Assembly (NCBI GenBank): GCA_028821635.1
Contig: JAPPDO010000091.1
Location: 1-15,744 of the forward strand
Reading direction: 5' to 3'
Source: Ekhidna sp.
GTDB lineage: Bacteria; Bacteroidota; Bacteroidia; Cytophagales; Cyclobacteriaceae
DNA length: 15,744 nt
Notes under the pieces: generated by a model
The model's input: the letters and a program-made list of their open reading frames with translations, nothing else
Databases searched by the model: none
Told to the model about the DNA's origin: nothing
Made by a program: the position numbers and the translations under genes
In this document: positions 6,284 to 14,818 of the stretch, piece by piece
How the letters are laid out: each line of letters starts with the position of its first letter
How positions within the stretch are numbered: position 1 is the stretch's first letter

Positions 6284-8737
6284 CTAATCCCCTACCCCCG
6301 CCATCATCTCTTCCATACCTCCGTAATTAAGGAGAAAGGCAGAGTAATAGTGATCAAAAACATCTTTTAAATATTCCGCAACTTCCACATCCTCCGGGTC
6401 TTGTTTGCCGTCTTTTAATTGAGTGATTTGATATCCCCTATTCTTGGTAATGGTGTAAAGAAAAAGTGTGTGGAAATAGACGGATGAGATGTATTTGTTT
6501 TCAGACATTTTGATCTGTTTTTCATTAGGATGCTTCGTCTTTGACATGAATGACTTGAATACATGACTATCCATGTTGATATAAATACGCTCTAACTCAC
6601 TGTCTCCTTTTCCTAATGGATACATTACCGTCTCATATCCCATGCTTATACTTTGTTCTTCTAGCTTATTCCAGGTAATTACACTTTTGCCTTTTTTTTC
6701 TTCTTTGCAAACAAGTACAAATTTGGGTAGTCCTAATGGCTCATCTTCCTCCTCCTTTTTAACCTTTTCTTTTTTGGCTTCCGGTTCAGTAATCTTTGCC
6801 CAGAAGAGTTCCTCCAAGTCTTTCCCGGGAGCCGTCAATGTGACCTTCATTTCAATCTCATCTCCTACGCTCACTTCAGCTTTTGGATTAAGGCTCACTC
6901 GTAGTTTACCATCTTTAGGGCTGCTTTTATTGATGTTAAATAGTTCTTCAATACCTTTCGGCTCGCCCTTATCGGTTCCACCTTCTGTTTCATTTGGCTT
7001 GTAACTAACCAAAGCAATCCTCATCTCACCCGGCTCTTCTATTCGATCAAAATACGTATTCTCAACATCAGTGTCAAACTGTATGGTCTTCTCCGTACCT
7101 CGAAGAATATTGATTGCTTTAATTCCATTATGTGAGGCAGCTTTTAGATTGAAAAGAGTAGGAGACCTCTGAGGCTTGAAAGGATGTTTTTCTTCTTTTA
7201 ATTCCTTTTTTTTCTTTGAGTGATTTTCGTTTTTAGGCTTCTTGTCAGCCGCAAGGTCTAGCTTGAACGTCTGATCGAGAAGCTTCATCAACTCACTGTC
7301 CATTGGTAGATTCTTAGTGAATGACTTCAGTAGCTCTTCTGTATCTCCAGCGTCAGCAGTAATAGAATCTTTGCGCTGTTTTTCAATTTCAGAAAGAGGG
7401 CTATCCTTCTTGGATAACTCAGTAGCTAAGAACTTTCTAAGTGCTTTTGTTTCTTCACCGTCTTTCAATCGATCCCTAGATGCCATGAACAATTCTTTCC
7501 TAAAATCATAGTCCATCTCTGTGCAATCAACATGTATAAGGAGATGACTTTTTAAGAGGTTTAACTTCAGTGATCTTGTTATAAACTCTGAAGTGAAGTG
7601 TCCATGTACTTGGCCATTTAGTGAGAAAAGAACAGACATGTCATTTTTGAAAAAACGATTACGAATCACTTCTTTTGATTTCTTTGCATCCCTTTTATCG
7701 AGTTTGGCCTTAAATACATAAGCCTTGATTTTACACCTGCCAAAAAGTTCGTTTGATGAGTCCCAAGAATGAATGTGCTCAACATAGTTATCATTAGGCT
7801 GCTCCAGCCGTCTTTGCAGACCAAATAAATCAAGCTCGAGAATTTTATTGTTGGGATAACGTTCTGCATTATCAACTGTATAAATGGGTAGTGCAGGTCT
7901 AAACAGATACTCGTTAATACTCTGATTAAGGTCCTGAGCAAACCCCGAATATCCTGATGGAAACTGATAGGAGTATAGTTTAATGATACTTCCCGTTTTA
8001 AACTTTCGATCAGACAACTTCAAGTCAAGTCCATCAATTGGAAATCTTGGAATTTGACCATCAATCATAAAATATTCATACCACGTTTCCTTATTATCAT
8101 ATTGCTCTTTTTTTGACAGTGGGTGTTCTCGCACCAATGTGAAACCGAAATCTCCAGTGTCATCATATTTCTTTGATGCGATTAACTGATATCGCTTTTT
8201 ACCGCAGAATACTAAAGCACCACTCCCTCCCATGTTATACTTACCTTGAACAAAATGAATATTCTTTTTATTGCCTCTAACGAGTGATAAGAACGTATCT
8301 TCAAATTCATCAGGGTGTTGTCCTTCACCGTTATCGTAAATTATAACAGATGTATCTCTAGGGGTTCCATCTGCTATTATCTGTATTTCTTTTGCTTGCT
8401 GCTTCCGAGGAGTATCTAAATCCCAATTAGTATTCTCTCCAAAAAATTTAACTACAGCCTCATTAATGGAGTGCGGTGCATTAGGCGACTTTGGATCAAT
8501 TCCTTCTTCAAGACATTTCTTTGTTAATATGGCATCAATGCTATTGGTAAGCTTCTCAATTAAAGCTGCTATCGGGTTAGCTTGTTGATTCTTTACAATA
8601 CTATAGTTATTTGAGTTCTTGCCTAATGGATGCCAATTAGCATCTTTAAATAGATATGAATTAGATTGAATGATTTCATGGACATCTTGTTCTTTGGCCG
8701 CTTCAAATAGTTGTTTAAAAAGTTTTTCAGAACTCAT
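6284..8737 (-). CDS. Large GHKL (HATPase) domain protein with C-terminal beta-rich region, candidate defence factor
   Basis: The 817-residue protein has a clear GHKL ATP-binding fold. It shows an N-box EKLTNSIDA (residues 61-69; Glu61, Asn65, Asp68), a G1 box DNGEGQ (135-140) and a glycine-rich lid GKYNMGGSGAL (165-175). An arginine/lysine-rich transducer-like region follows, with SRDRLKDGEE near 430. A lysine-rich linker (about 495-520) leads to a beta-rich segment that looks Ig-like (about 600-645), a second charged linker, and a helical tail. There is no histidine-kinase dimerisation helix or receiver, so it is not a two-component kinase. Conflict-system GHKL proteins of this general form (MORC/Hsp90-like) are known, but I cannot name the family. 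ATG at 8737 has a GAAAGG 10 nt upstream; an in-frame TTG at 8746 would add three residues. It may be read through from gap or have its own promoter in the 134-nt gap. Confidence 0.7.
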   Translation of the reverse strand: MSSEKLFKQLFEAAKEQDVHEIIQSNSYLFKDANWHPLGKNSNNYSIVKNQQANPIAALIEKLTNSIDAILTKKCLEEGIDPKSPNAPHSINEAVVKFFGENTNWDLDTPRKQQAKEIQIIADGTPRDTSVIIYDNGEGQHPDEFEDTFLSLVRGNKKNIHFVQGKYNMGGSGALVFCGKKRYQLIASKKYDDTGDFGFTLVREHPLSKKEQYDNKETWYEYFMIDGQIPRFPIDGLDLKLSDRKFKTGSIIKLYSYQFPSGYSGFAQDLNQSINEYLFRPALPIYTVDNAERYPNNKILELDLFGLQRRLEQPNDNYVEHIHSWDSSNELFGRCKIKAYVFKAKLDKRDAKKSKEVIRNRFFKNDMSVLFSLNGQVHGHFTSEFITRSLKLNLLKSHLLIHVDCTEMDYDFRKELFMASRDRLKDGEETKALRKFLATELSKKDSPLSEIEKQRKDSITADAGDTEELLKSFTKNLPMDSELMKLLDQTFKLDLAADKKPKNENHSKKKKELKEEKHPFKPQRSPTLFNLKAASHNGIKAINILRGTEKTIQFDTDVENTYFDRIEEPGEMRIALVSYKPNETEGGTDKGEPKGIEELFNINKSSPKDGKLRVSLNPKAEVSVGDEIEMKVTLTAPGKDLEELFWAKITEPEAKKEKVKKEEEDEPLGLPKFVLVCKEEKKGKSVITWNKLEEQSISMGYETVMYPLGKGDSELERIYINMDSHVFKSFMSKTKHPNEKQIKMSENKYISSVYFHTLFLYTITKNRGYQITQLKDGKQDPEDVEVAEYLKDVFDHYYSAFLLNYGGMEEMMAGVGD

Positions 8738-8871
8738 AAAAACCAAACCTTTCTTCGTTTCTTAAAATAAACCATTAAACCACAAAATTTGACAACCGGA
8801 TAAAATGGTGTAACTCACAAATAATAAGCTAAAAATCAAGCCCCCCCCCTACTACCAAACCACGCTTTACC
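8738..8871. other. Intergenic gap with a nine-base C tract
   Basis: These 134 bases separate the gap stop from the GHKL start, both genes being on the minus strand. They hold an uninterrupted run of nine C at 8841-8849, which reads as G9 in the direction of transcription, about 104-112 nt upstream of the GHKL ATG. Nearby GG pairs (GGTTTGG) would allow a two-tier G-quadruplex. I found no convincing rho-independent terminator for gap and no exact TAnnTTTG promoter, only an approximate AAATTTTG. The GHKL gene may therefore depend partly on read-through. Confidence 0.6.
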
Positions 8872-9885
<1,014 letters not shown>

Positions 9886-9909
9886 TTAGTTTTTGATTGG
9901 TTTTACAGA

Positions 9910-9940
9910 CAAAACTATAACCACTTTTTGGAGTAATCAA
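9910..9940 (-). promoter_or_regulatory. Bacteroidota-type promoter of gap
   Basis: On the minus strand a TTG (9938-9940) is followed after 20 nt by TAGTTTTG (9910-9917), an exact match to the TAnnTTTG -7 box of the Bacteroidota primary sigma factor. Transcription would begin some 25-30 nt before the gap ATG. This is a sequence match only. Confidence 0.75.
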
Positions 9941-9991
9941 TCCCTCATTTCAATGACGAAAAAGGATTTTTGTCTTTTTACTAAAGGATCG

Positions 9992-10022
9992 TTTGATTTA
10001 TGCGATTTAAATCGTTACTTTG
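9992..10022 (+). promoter_or_regulatory. Probable promoter of the M16 lipoprotein gene
   Basis: TTTG at 9992-9995 is followed after 19 nt by TTACTTTG (10015-10022), one base off the TAnnTTTG consensus. The ATG at 10046 would leave a short leader of about 15-20 nt. The spacer contains a perfect 12-bp palindrome, listed separately. Confidence 0.6.
10003..10014. promoter_or_regulatory. Perfect 12-bp palindrome in the M16 promoter spacer, possible operator
   Basis: CGATTTAAATCG reads the same on both strands and sits exactly between the two promoter boxes, where a bound dimeric regulator would block polymerase. No second copy was noticed in the window, and an AT-rich palindrome of this length could arise by chance. 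Confidence 0.3.
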
Positions 10023-10045
10023 CAGATTAAAATTTTTAATTTGTT

Positions 10046-12895
10046 ATGACAAAAGTTAAACTCTCACTTATTAAACTAATGTTTCTAGGAATATTAATGA
10101 CGGCCTGCCAGGCAGGTGGAGGCGGTGGAAAAGATGAGCTATCGCTGGATTATGAAAAGATTATTTTAAATAACGGGCTTGAAGTAATTCTTCACGAAGA
10201 TAACTCAGACCCGATTGTAGCGGTTTCCATACTTGTTCACGTCGGATCGAACAGAGAGAAGCCGGGAAGAACCGGCTTTGCGCACTATTTTGAGCACATG
10301 CTTTTTCAGCGGTCTGAAAATGTCCCTGAGGGAGGCTTTTTCAAAAATATCAACGAATGGGGAGGCACGTTCAATGGAGGCACTTGGACAGACGGGACGG
10401 TGTACTCCGAGGTCGTTCCCAAAGATGCCTTGGAGAAAGTCCTCTGGATGGAATCCGACAGGATGGGCTTCTTCATTAATGCCGTATCGCTCGCCAGTCT
10501 GGAAGGAGAAAAACCCGTTGTTCAGAATGAGAAAAGACAAAGAGTCGATAATCAGCCTTATGGTCACACACAGAGTGTAATCCTTAAAGCGTTGTATCCG
10601 GAAGGCCATCCTTACAATTGGACTGTCATTGGTGAACTTGAAGACCTTCAAAATGCAACACTGGATGACGTAAAAGAATTTTACGAGCAATGGTATGGTC
10701 CCAATAATGCAACACTGGTCATTGCCGGAGATATTGACAGGGATGAAGTTATGGCAATGGTTGAGAAATACTTCGGAGAGATTCCTTCAAGGGGTATAGA
10801 CACTCCTATGGAACCGCAGCCTGTTTCTCTGGATCAAACGAAGACTTTCTACTATGAAGACAATTTTGCCCAACTACCGGAAATTAGGCTGACTTTTCCA
10901 ACAGTAGAACAATTCAATGAGGACCAATGGGCGTTAGATGCGCTTGGAGCCATCTTGTCTGACGGAAAGCGAGCCATTCTGTATAAAGAAGTAGTAGAAA
11001 AAGCGAAACTGGCACCGGGTGTCAGCTCCTACAATAGTTCAAATGAACTTGCAGGAACCTTCACCATTAGGGTACGAGCAAACAAAGGAACAGACCTTAA
11101 TTCCGTGAGAACAGTCATTGATCAGGCACTGGTAAAATTTGATCAGGAAGGTTTTGACATCAAAGACTTAGACAGAATTAAGGCTGGCATAGAGACAAGT
11201 TTTTACAATGGCATCAGCAGCGTACTGGGAAAGGCTTTTCAACTGGCTCAATACAACGAATATGCCGGAACTCCGGATTTTGTTAAGACGGATTTAGCAA
11301 AAATCAAAGCCGTCACCAAAGATGATGTCATGCGGGTTTTCAGAAAGTATGTATTCAACCAAAATCGCATTGTCACCAACTTTGTCCCCAAAGGTGAGGC
11401 CGGCTTAGCGATGGAAGGTGCTGTGTTGGCAGACATCAAAGAAGAAGGCATCAATGAATACGGACAGAGCGAAATAATTGAGGAAGAAGGCGACTTCACC
11501 ATTGTGAAAACAGCATCTTCCTTCGACAGATCAAAGGAGCCTGATTTTGGAGAACCTCCCCTGGTAACGCCGCCGACCATTTGGACCACTAAAACCGAAA
11601 ATGGTATTGACGTTTATGGCGTAGAAACCGGAGAGCTGCCATTAGTAAACTTCTCCATGCGCATCATGGGAGGCCATTACCTGGACGATCCAAATAAAAT
11701 CGGAGTTGCTAACCTGATGACAGACATCATGATGGAAGGGACTGCCAACAAGACACCCGAGGAATTGGAAGATGCCATAGGCCAGCTTGGTGCTAACTTG
11801 AGTATGTTTACCTCTGATGAATACATTCAGGTTTCAGGAAATTGTTTGTCCAGAAACTTTGAAGCTACAATGGAACTGGTACAGGAAATTTTGCTTGAAC
11901 CCCGATGGGATGAGAAAGAGTTTGAAAGAATCATTAATCTCACACTGCAAGGCATTAAACAACGTGAAACGAATCCGAACACCGTCGCAACCGTAGTGAT
12001 AAACAAAAAACTATATGGCGAGGATCACATCTTGGGACATCCTGCTATTGGATACGAAGACGTGGTTAATCAGATTACCATTGAAGACCTCAAAGCATTT
12101 TATGAGAGCTATTTCGTGCCAAACGTTACCAACTATCACATCGCAGGGAACGTCACACAAAAAAGAGCATTAGACGCATTGGGAAAACTGACCACAGAAT
12201 GGCAGCAAAAAGAAGTAATAATGCCTGCTTATGATGTGCCGGCCGTTAATCAGAATCCTAAAGTTTATTTTGTAGATATTCCTGAAGCAAAACAATCAGT
12301 AATCCGAATCGCCAGATTAACAGTTCCATCCAATGATCCGGTCTACAATGAGATCATGGTGGCCAACGATCGGCTGGGAGATGGCTCCTCAGGCAGGCTT
12401 TTTCAAATACTGCGTGAAGAGAAGCAGTTTACCTACGGGGCTTACTCTTTTCCGAGAAGGAGTGCTATGGCACCGGGTTCATTCACTGCCTTCTCAAGCG
12501 TAAAATCTTCTACCACAAAAGATGCGCTCGATACATTTAAAGAAATCATCGGCAGCTATTCGGGGACGTACACCGCAGAAGACCTGGAGAAGACAAAGAC
12601 CTCCATGATCAAAGAAAATGCAAGAAACTTTGAGACGCTTACTAATCTTTTGAGTATTCTTCATAACATAAGCACCTACGACCTGCCACAAGATTATATT
12701 GACAGGGAGCAGAAAACGGTAACGAATGCTACCATCGAAAGTATTCAAAATACGGCAAATGAATACTTCGATCTTAGCCGTTACGTATTTGTGATCGTAG
12801 GGGATAAAGCCACTCAATACGACCCGTTGCGTGTAGATGGATATGGTGATCCGATTTTAGTGGATCGTTATGGTAATGCGGAAGAAGCGATATAA
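10046..12895 (+). CDS. Two-lobed M16 family zinc metallopeptidase, lipoprotein
   Basis: The 949-residue protein begins with a lipoprotein signal: basic N-terminus, hydrophobic stretch, lipobox LMTAC with Cys21, then a glycine-rich tether. It should be anchored in the outer or inner membrane facing the periplasm. The first M16 lobe has the inverted zinc motif HYFEH (His80, Glu83, His84) and the downstream third ligand in VVQNEKRQR (Glu162). It is followed by an M16_C-type region (about 200-390). A second lobe starts near 515. Its aligned position reads GVANLMTDIMM, so the ligands are replaced by Asn556, Thr559 and Asp560, and this half is catalytically dead, as is common in fused insulinase/pitrilysin-like enzymes. 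A YGAYSFPRRSAM segment in the second C-terminal lobe matches the conserved substrate-binding R/Y region. It probably degrades peptides in the envelope. A strong terminator follows the stop. Confidence 0.92.
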   Translation: MTKVKLSLIKLMFLGILMTACQAGGGGGKDELSLDYEKIILNNGLEVILHEDNSDPIVAVSILVHVGSNREKPGRTGFAHYFEHMLFQRSENVPEGGFFKNINEWGGTFNGGTWTDGTVYSEVVPKDALEKVLWMESDRMGFFINAVSLASLEGEKPVVQNEKRQRVDNQPYGHTQSVILKALYPEGHPYNWTVIGELEDLQNATLDDVKEFYEQWYGPNNATLVIAGDIDRDEVMAMVEKYFGEIPSRGIDTPMEPQPVSLDQTKTFYYEDNFAQLPEIRLTFPTVEQFNEDQWALDALGAILSDGKRAILYKEVVEKAKLAPGVSSYNSSNELAGTFTIRVRANKGTDLNSVRTVIDQALVKFDQEGFDIKDLDRIKAGIETSFYNGISSVLGKAFQLAQYNEYAGTPDFVKTDLAKIKAVTKDDVMRVFRKYVFNQNRIVTNFVPKGEAGLAMEGAVLADIKEEGINEYGQSEIIEEEGDFTIVKTASSFDRSKEPDFGEPPLVTPPTIWTTKTENGIDVYGVETGELPLVNFSMRIMGGHYLDDPNKIGVANLMTDIMMEGTANKTPEELEDAIGQLGANLSMFTSDEYIQVSGNCLSRNFEATMELVQEILLEPRWDEKEFERIINLTLQGIKQRETNPNTVATVVINKKLYGEDHILGHPAIGYEDVVNQITIEDLKAFYESYFVPNVTNYHIAGNVTQKRALDALGKLTTEWQQKEVIMPAYDVPAVNQNPKVYFVDIPEAKQSVIRIARLTVPSNDPVYNEIMVANDRLGDGSSGRLFQILREEKQFTYGAYSFPRRSAMAPGSFTAFSSVKSSTTKDALDTFKEIIGSYSGTYTAEDLEKTKTSMIKENARNFETLTNLLSILHNISTYDLPQDYIDREQKTVTNATIESIQNTANEYFDLSRYVFVIVGDKATQYDPLRVDGYGDPILVDRYGNAEEAI

Positions 12896-12907
12896 CTGAG
12901 GATGAAG

Positions 12908-12951
12908 GGGAAACAAGAAAGCGAAGAGTTTCTTCGCTTTTTTTGTTTCCC
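12908..12951 (+). terminator. Rho-independent terminator after the M16 gene
   Basis: A long inverted repeat runs from GGGAAACAAG through AAAGCGAAGA, a GTT loop (12928-12930), TCTTCGC and seven T, to GTTTCCC. The core stem AAAGCGAAGA/TCTTCGCTTT ends in a T run (12938-12944). The outer arms extend the pairing to about 20 bp with one bulge, so the hairpin could act in both directions. It starts 13 nt after the stop codon. Confidence 0.88.
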
Positions 12952-12955
12952 TAAC

Positions 12956-12985
12956 TTGTAGAATAAAGCAGTGCCGCTATATTTG
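12956..12985 (+). promoter_or_regulatory. Promoter of tRNA-Glu
   Basis: TTG (12956-12958), a 19-nt spacer and TATATTTG (12978-12985) match the Bacteroidota TTG/TAnnTTTG consensus exactly. The mature tRNA begins 18 nt after the -7 box. The -33 element starts only 5 nt past the preceding terminator hairpin, so the tRNA is insulated from the upstream gene. Confidence 0.8.
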
Positions 12986-13002
12986 TATTTGCAAAAAAAT
13001 CA

Positions 13003-13074
13003 GGTCCCTTCGTCTAGGGGTTAGGACGCCAGGTTTTCATCCTGGAAACAGGGGTTCGATTCCCCTAGGGACTG
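13003..13074 (+). tRNA. tRNA-Glu (anticodon UUC)
   Basis: The cloverleaf folds completely. The acceptor stem is GGTCCCT/AGGGACT with a G-U first pair. The D arm closes with GTC/GAC. The anticodon stem is CCAGG/CCTGG around loop TTTTCAT, giving anticodon TTC. The T arm is AGGGG-TTCGATT-CCCCT. The discriminator is G13074, and CCA is not encoded. The T-arm and the TTCGTCTAG start are typical of bacterial tRNA-Glu. Confidence 0.97.
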
Positions 13075-13159
13075 CGAAAATCAACACTAACACAAGGCTT
13101 ACCAAAGGTTTCTCAAACTTCTTTCTCTATTTATTAACGATCATTACAGGCTGATCCGC
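13075..13159. other. Short spacer without recognised features
   Basis: I see no gene, terminator hairpin or second promoter between the tRNA-Glu 3' end and the first decayed repeat unit. Confidence 0.6.
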
Positions 13160-13432
13160 AGGCTTTGTAGTGCGGTCAGAGGTTGTTGCAGTGTGGTCAG
13201 GGGTTGTTTTTATCTGATATGAGGTTGTCCTTGCCCGATACGGGGTTGTCCTTGTCTGATACGAGGTTGTCCTTGTCCGATACGGGGTTGTCCTTGTCCG
13301 ATACGGGGTTGTCCTTGTCCGATACGGGGTTGTCCTTGTCCGATACGGGGTTGTCCTTGTCCGATACGGGGTTGTCCTTGTCCGATACGGGGTTGTCCTT
13401 GTCCGATACGGGGTTATTGCAGCACATTAAGT
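13160..13432. repeat. 21-bp tandem repeat array, about 13 units with decayed ends
   Basis: Seven identical head-to-tail 21-bp units occupy 13265-13411; each begins GGTTGTCC and ends CCGATACGG. Before them, 13223-13243 differs at one base, 13244-13264 at two, and 13202-13222 at several. More divergent units in the same register lie at 13160-13180 and 13181-13201 on the left and 13412-13432 on the right. The two units flanking the core (13181 and 13412) share GGTTRTTGCAG. No spacers separate the units. Because 21 is a multiple of three, both strands carry open heptapeptide frames (LSLSDTG on plus, NPVSDKD on minus), but these have poor or TTG starts and no good ribosome-binding site, so I do not call a gene. 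The array lies between tRNA-Glu and the 3' end of hsdS. Confidence 0.92.
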
Positions 13433-13463
13433 GTCTCGCATCCTAAAACAAGAAGACATCAGA

Positions 13464-14795
13464 TCATCCAAGTATCATCCGTTCTATTTCTGCACGGGCT
13501 TCTTCCAATGCTTTATTAGCCTCTTCGGACAGCCGACGTGCTTCAAGCCTTCTGCGGTTGGCTTCCATTATGATCTCTTGCTGTTTTTCAATAGGTGGCA
13601 GAGGTAATTGAAAGGATTTGTACTCTTCGGCATTAATGTTTGGCTGTGCTGCAACTCTTTGCATTGATTGAACCCATGCTTTGTAATAGGAGGTATAAGT
13701 AAAATAATAAAGATATTCGGGTAGTAGTCTTTGTTTATTTGTAATAAAACGAATCAAATAACCTGCAAAAATTGCTTTTTGGGCAATAGGTTTATGTAGA
13801 TAACATCTACCCACTGACCCACTTCTGGCAAATAAAATGTCATCTTTACTCAACAAATAGTAATCAAGAGTTTCTTGAGCTGTTTTCCAATCATTCTCTT
13901 TTAGTTGCCCATAATCGTCCAAGTCAGTTATTCTGATATATCGAATATCATTATCGCTTTCTCGTTTTATTGCTTCTTCATTAGCTCCATACTGTGGGCT
14001 GCCCAAAATCAAATCACCTAATTTGATTTTATTATAGCGACTTATACATTTCTCCAAATAATCACGATATAGCACATTATTTGGATCAAACCTTCTGCCG
14101 GACACCTGCCGAAAGGTGGTTTGAAACATTCGGGCTCCCATACTTGTGTCTCTTTCGGGCAGGGTGATGCCTAGTTCGTTCAGGATGTAGGTGTCGATCG
14201 AGGTGATTAGTACTTCTGCTTCCGATTTTAAATGATTTGAATCTTCTCTAGCCTTATCCATTAAGGCTGTCACTTGTAGTTGCTTTTCAGGTGAAATGAC
14301 TGGGATAAGAAGATTATAAATATCTTCTGTTTGAACTCTTGGTAGTGTATTACCTGACATGAGTTTTTCTGTTTGGCTTACTACAAGTTTTGAGCGAAGG
14401 AAATGAGATAAATATTCATTGTTTAATATAGTAGACTTAAACACATGAAATTCAGTTGAGCATATTCCGTCAAATGTTGCATAAAACACTTTATTTAGAT
14501 AAGGTCTCAATTTAGGAAATAGAATATCGCCTTTTTTGAAAACCAATGCACTACTTATTAAGTCCTTTTCAGTTTTTGGAATATAATATCCTGTATCACT
14601 TTCAACATTCTCGAGACCAACATAAATTGCTTCATCTGAGGTAATGCTTTTTACAGTTTCTTTGGTGGCTGAAACCAAAAATTTAAGCGGTTTCAGATTG
14701 ACCCCTGAAACCCTCAATATTTCTATAACTTGTAATCTATCTTGGTGGTAGGTCTTAGGATCAAGTCTCCCCTCAATTTCGCCCCAACGTATCAA
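13464..14795 (-). CDS. hsdS: Type I restriction-modification specificity subunit (HsdS)
   Basis: The 443-residue product has the two-fold HsdS architecture that directs the HsdM/HsdR complex to a bipartite DNA site. The opening RWGEIEGRLDP is a typical first conserved segment. Target recognition domain 1 (about 30-165) follows, ending in the LPRVQTEDIYNLLIPVISPEKQ hallmark, then a coiled-coil spacer (about 165-200). A second conserved start at GRRFDPN (about 233-239) leads to target recognition domain 2 (about 245-400) with QPNINAEEYKSFQLPLPPIEKQ, and a final coiled coil of Glu/Ala/Arg repeats. The start is TTG; the frame upstream holds no better start and no ATG, leaving 23 nt to the hsdM stop. 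The conserved parts are GC-rich, but both recognition domains are AT-rich, hinting at domain exchange. hsdR is not in the window. Confidence 0.92.
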   Translation of the reverse strand: MIRWGEIEGRLDPKTYHQDRLQVIEILRVSGVNLKPLKFLVSATKETVKSITSDEAIYVGLENVESDTGYYIPKTEKDLISSALVFKKGDILFPKLRPYLNKVFYATFDGICSTEFHVFKSTILNNEYLSHFLRSKLVVSQTEKLMSGNTLPRVQTEDIYNLLIPVISPEKQLQVTALMDKAREDSNHLKSEAEVLITSIDTYILNELGITLPERDTSMGARMFQTTFRQVSGRRFDPNNVLYRDYLEKCISRYNKIKLGDLILGSPQYGANEEAIKRESDNDIRYIRITDLDDYGQLKENDWKTAQETLDYYLLSKDDILFARSGSVGRCYLHKPIAQKAIFAGYLIRFITNKQRLLPEYLYYFTYTSYYKAWVQSMQRVAAQPNINAEEYKSFQLPLPPIEKQQEIIMEANRRRLEARRLSEEANKALEEARAEIERMILG

Positions 14796-14818
14796 AAAAC
14801 TATTTGACAGGTCGGGGC

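Noticed and set aside
6642..7004. Plus-strand open frame opposite the GHKL gene
   Set aside because: Its serine/phenylalanine/leucine-rich product is the complement of the lysine/glutamate-rich GHKL linker and beta-rich region; a shadow frame.
10205..10690. Minus-strand open frame inside the M16 gene
   Set aside because: It lies opposite the conserved zinc-binding lobe, has no recognisable protein features, and is best explained as a shadow.
13050..13074. tRNA-Glu 3' end as a phage or island attachment site
   Set aside because: No second copy of the tRNA 3' end and no integrase gene were seen in the window; it remains only a possibility.
13160..13432. CRISPR array
   Set aside because: Units are directly adjacent with no unique spacers, and no cas genes are nearby.
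13183..13446. Open frames on both strands through the repeat (LSLSDTG and NPVSDKD heptads) as a protein gene
   Set aside because: They follow automatically from a 21-bp unit without stops. The plus frame starts with TTG inside a decayed unit, the minus frame has no well-placed ribosome-binding site, and the few unit differences do not show coding constraint.
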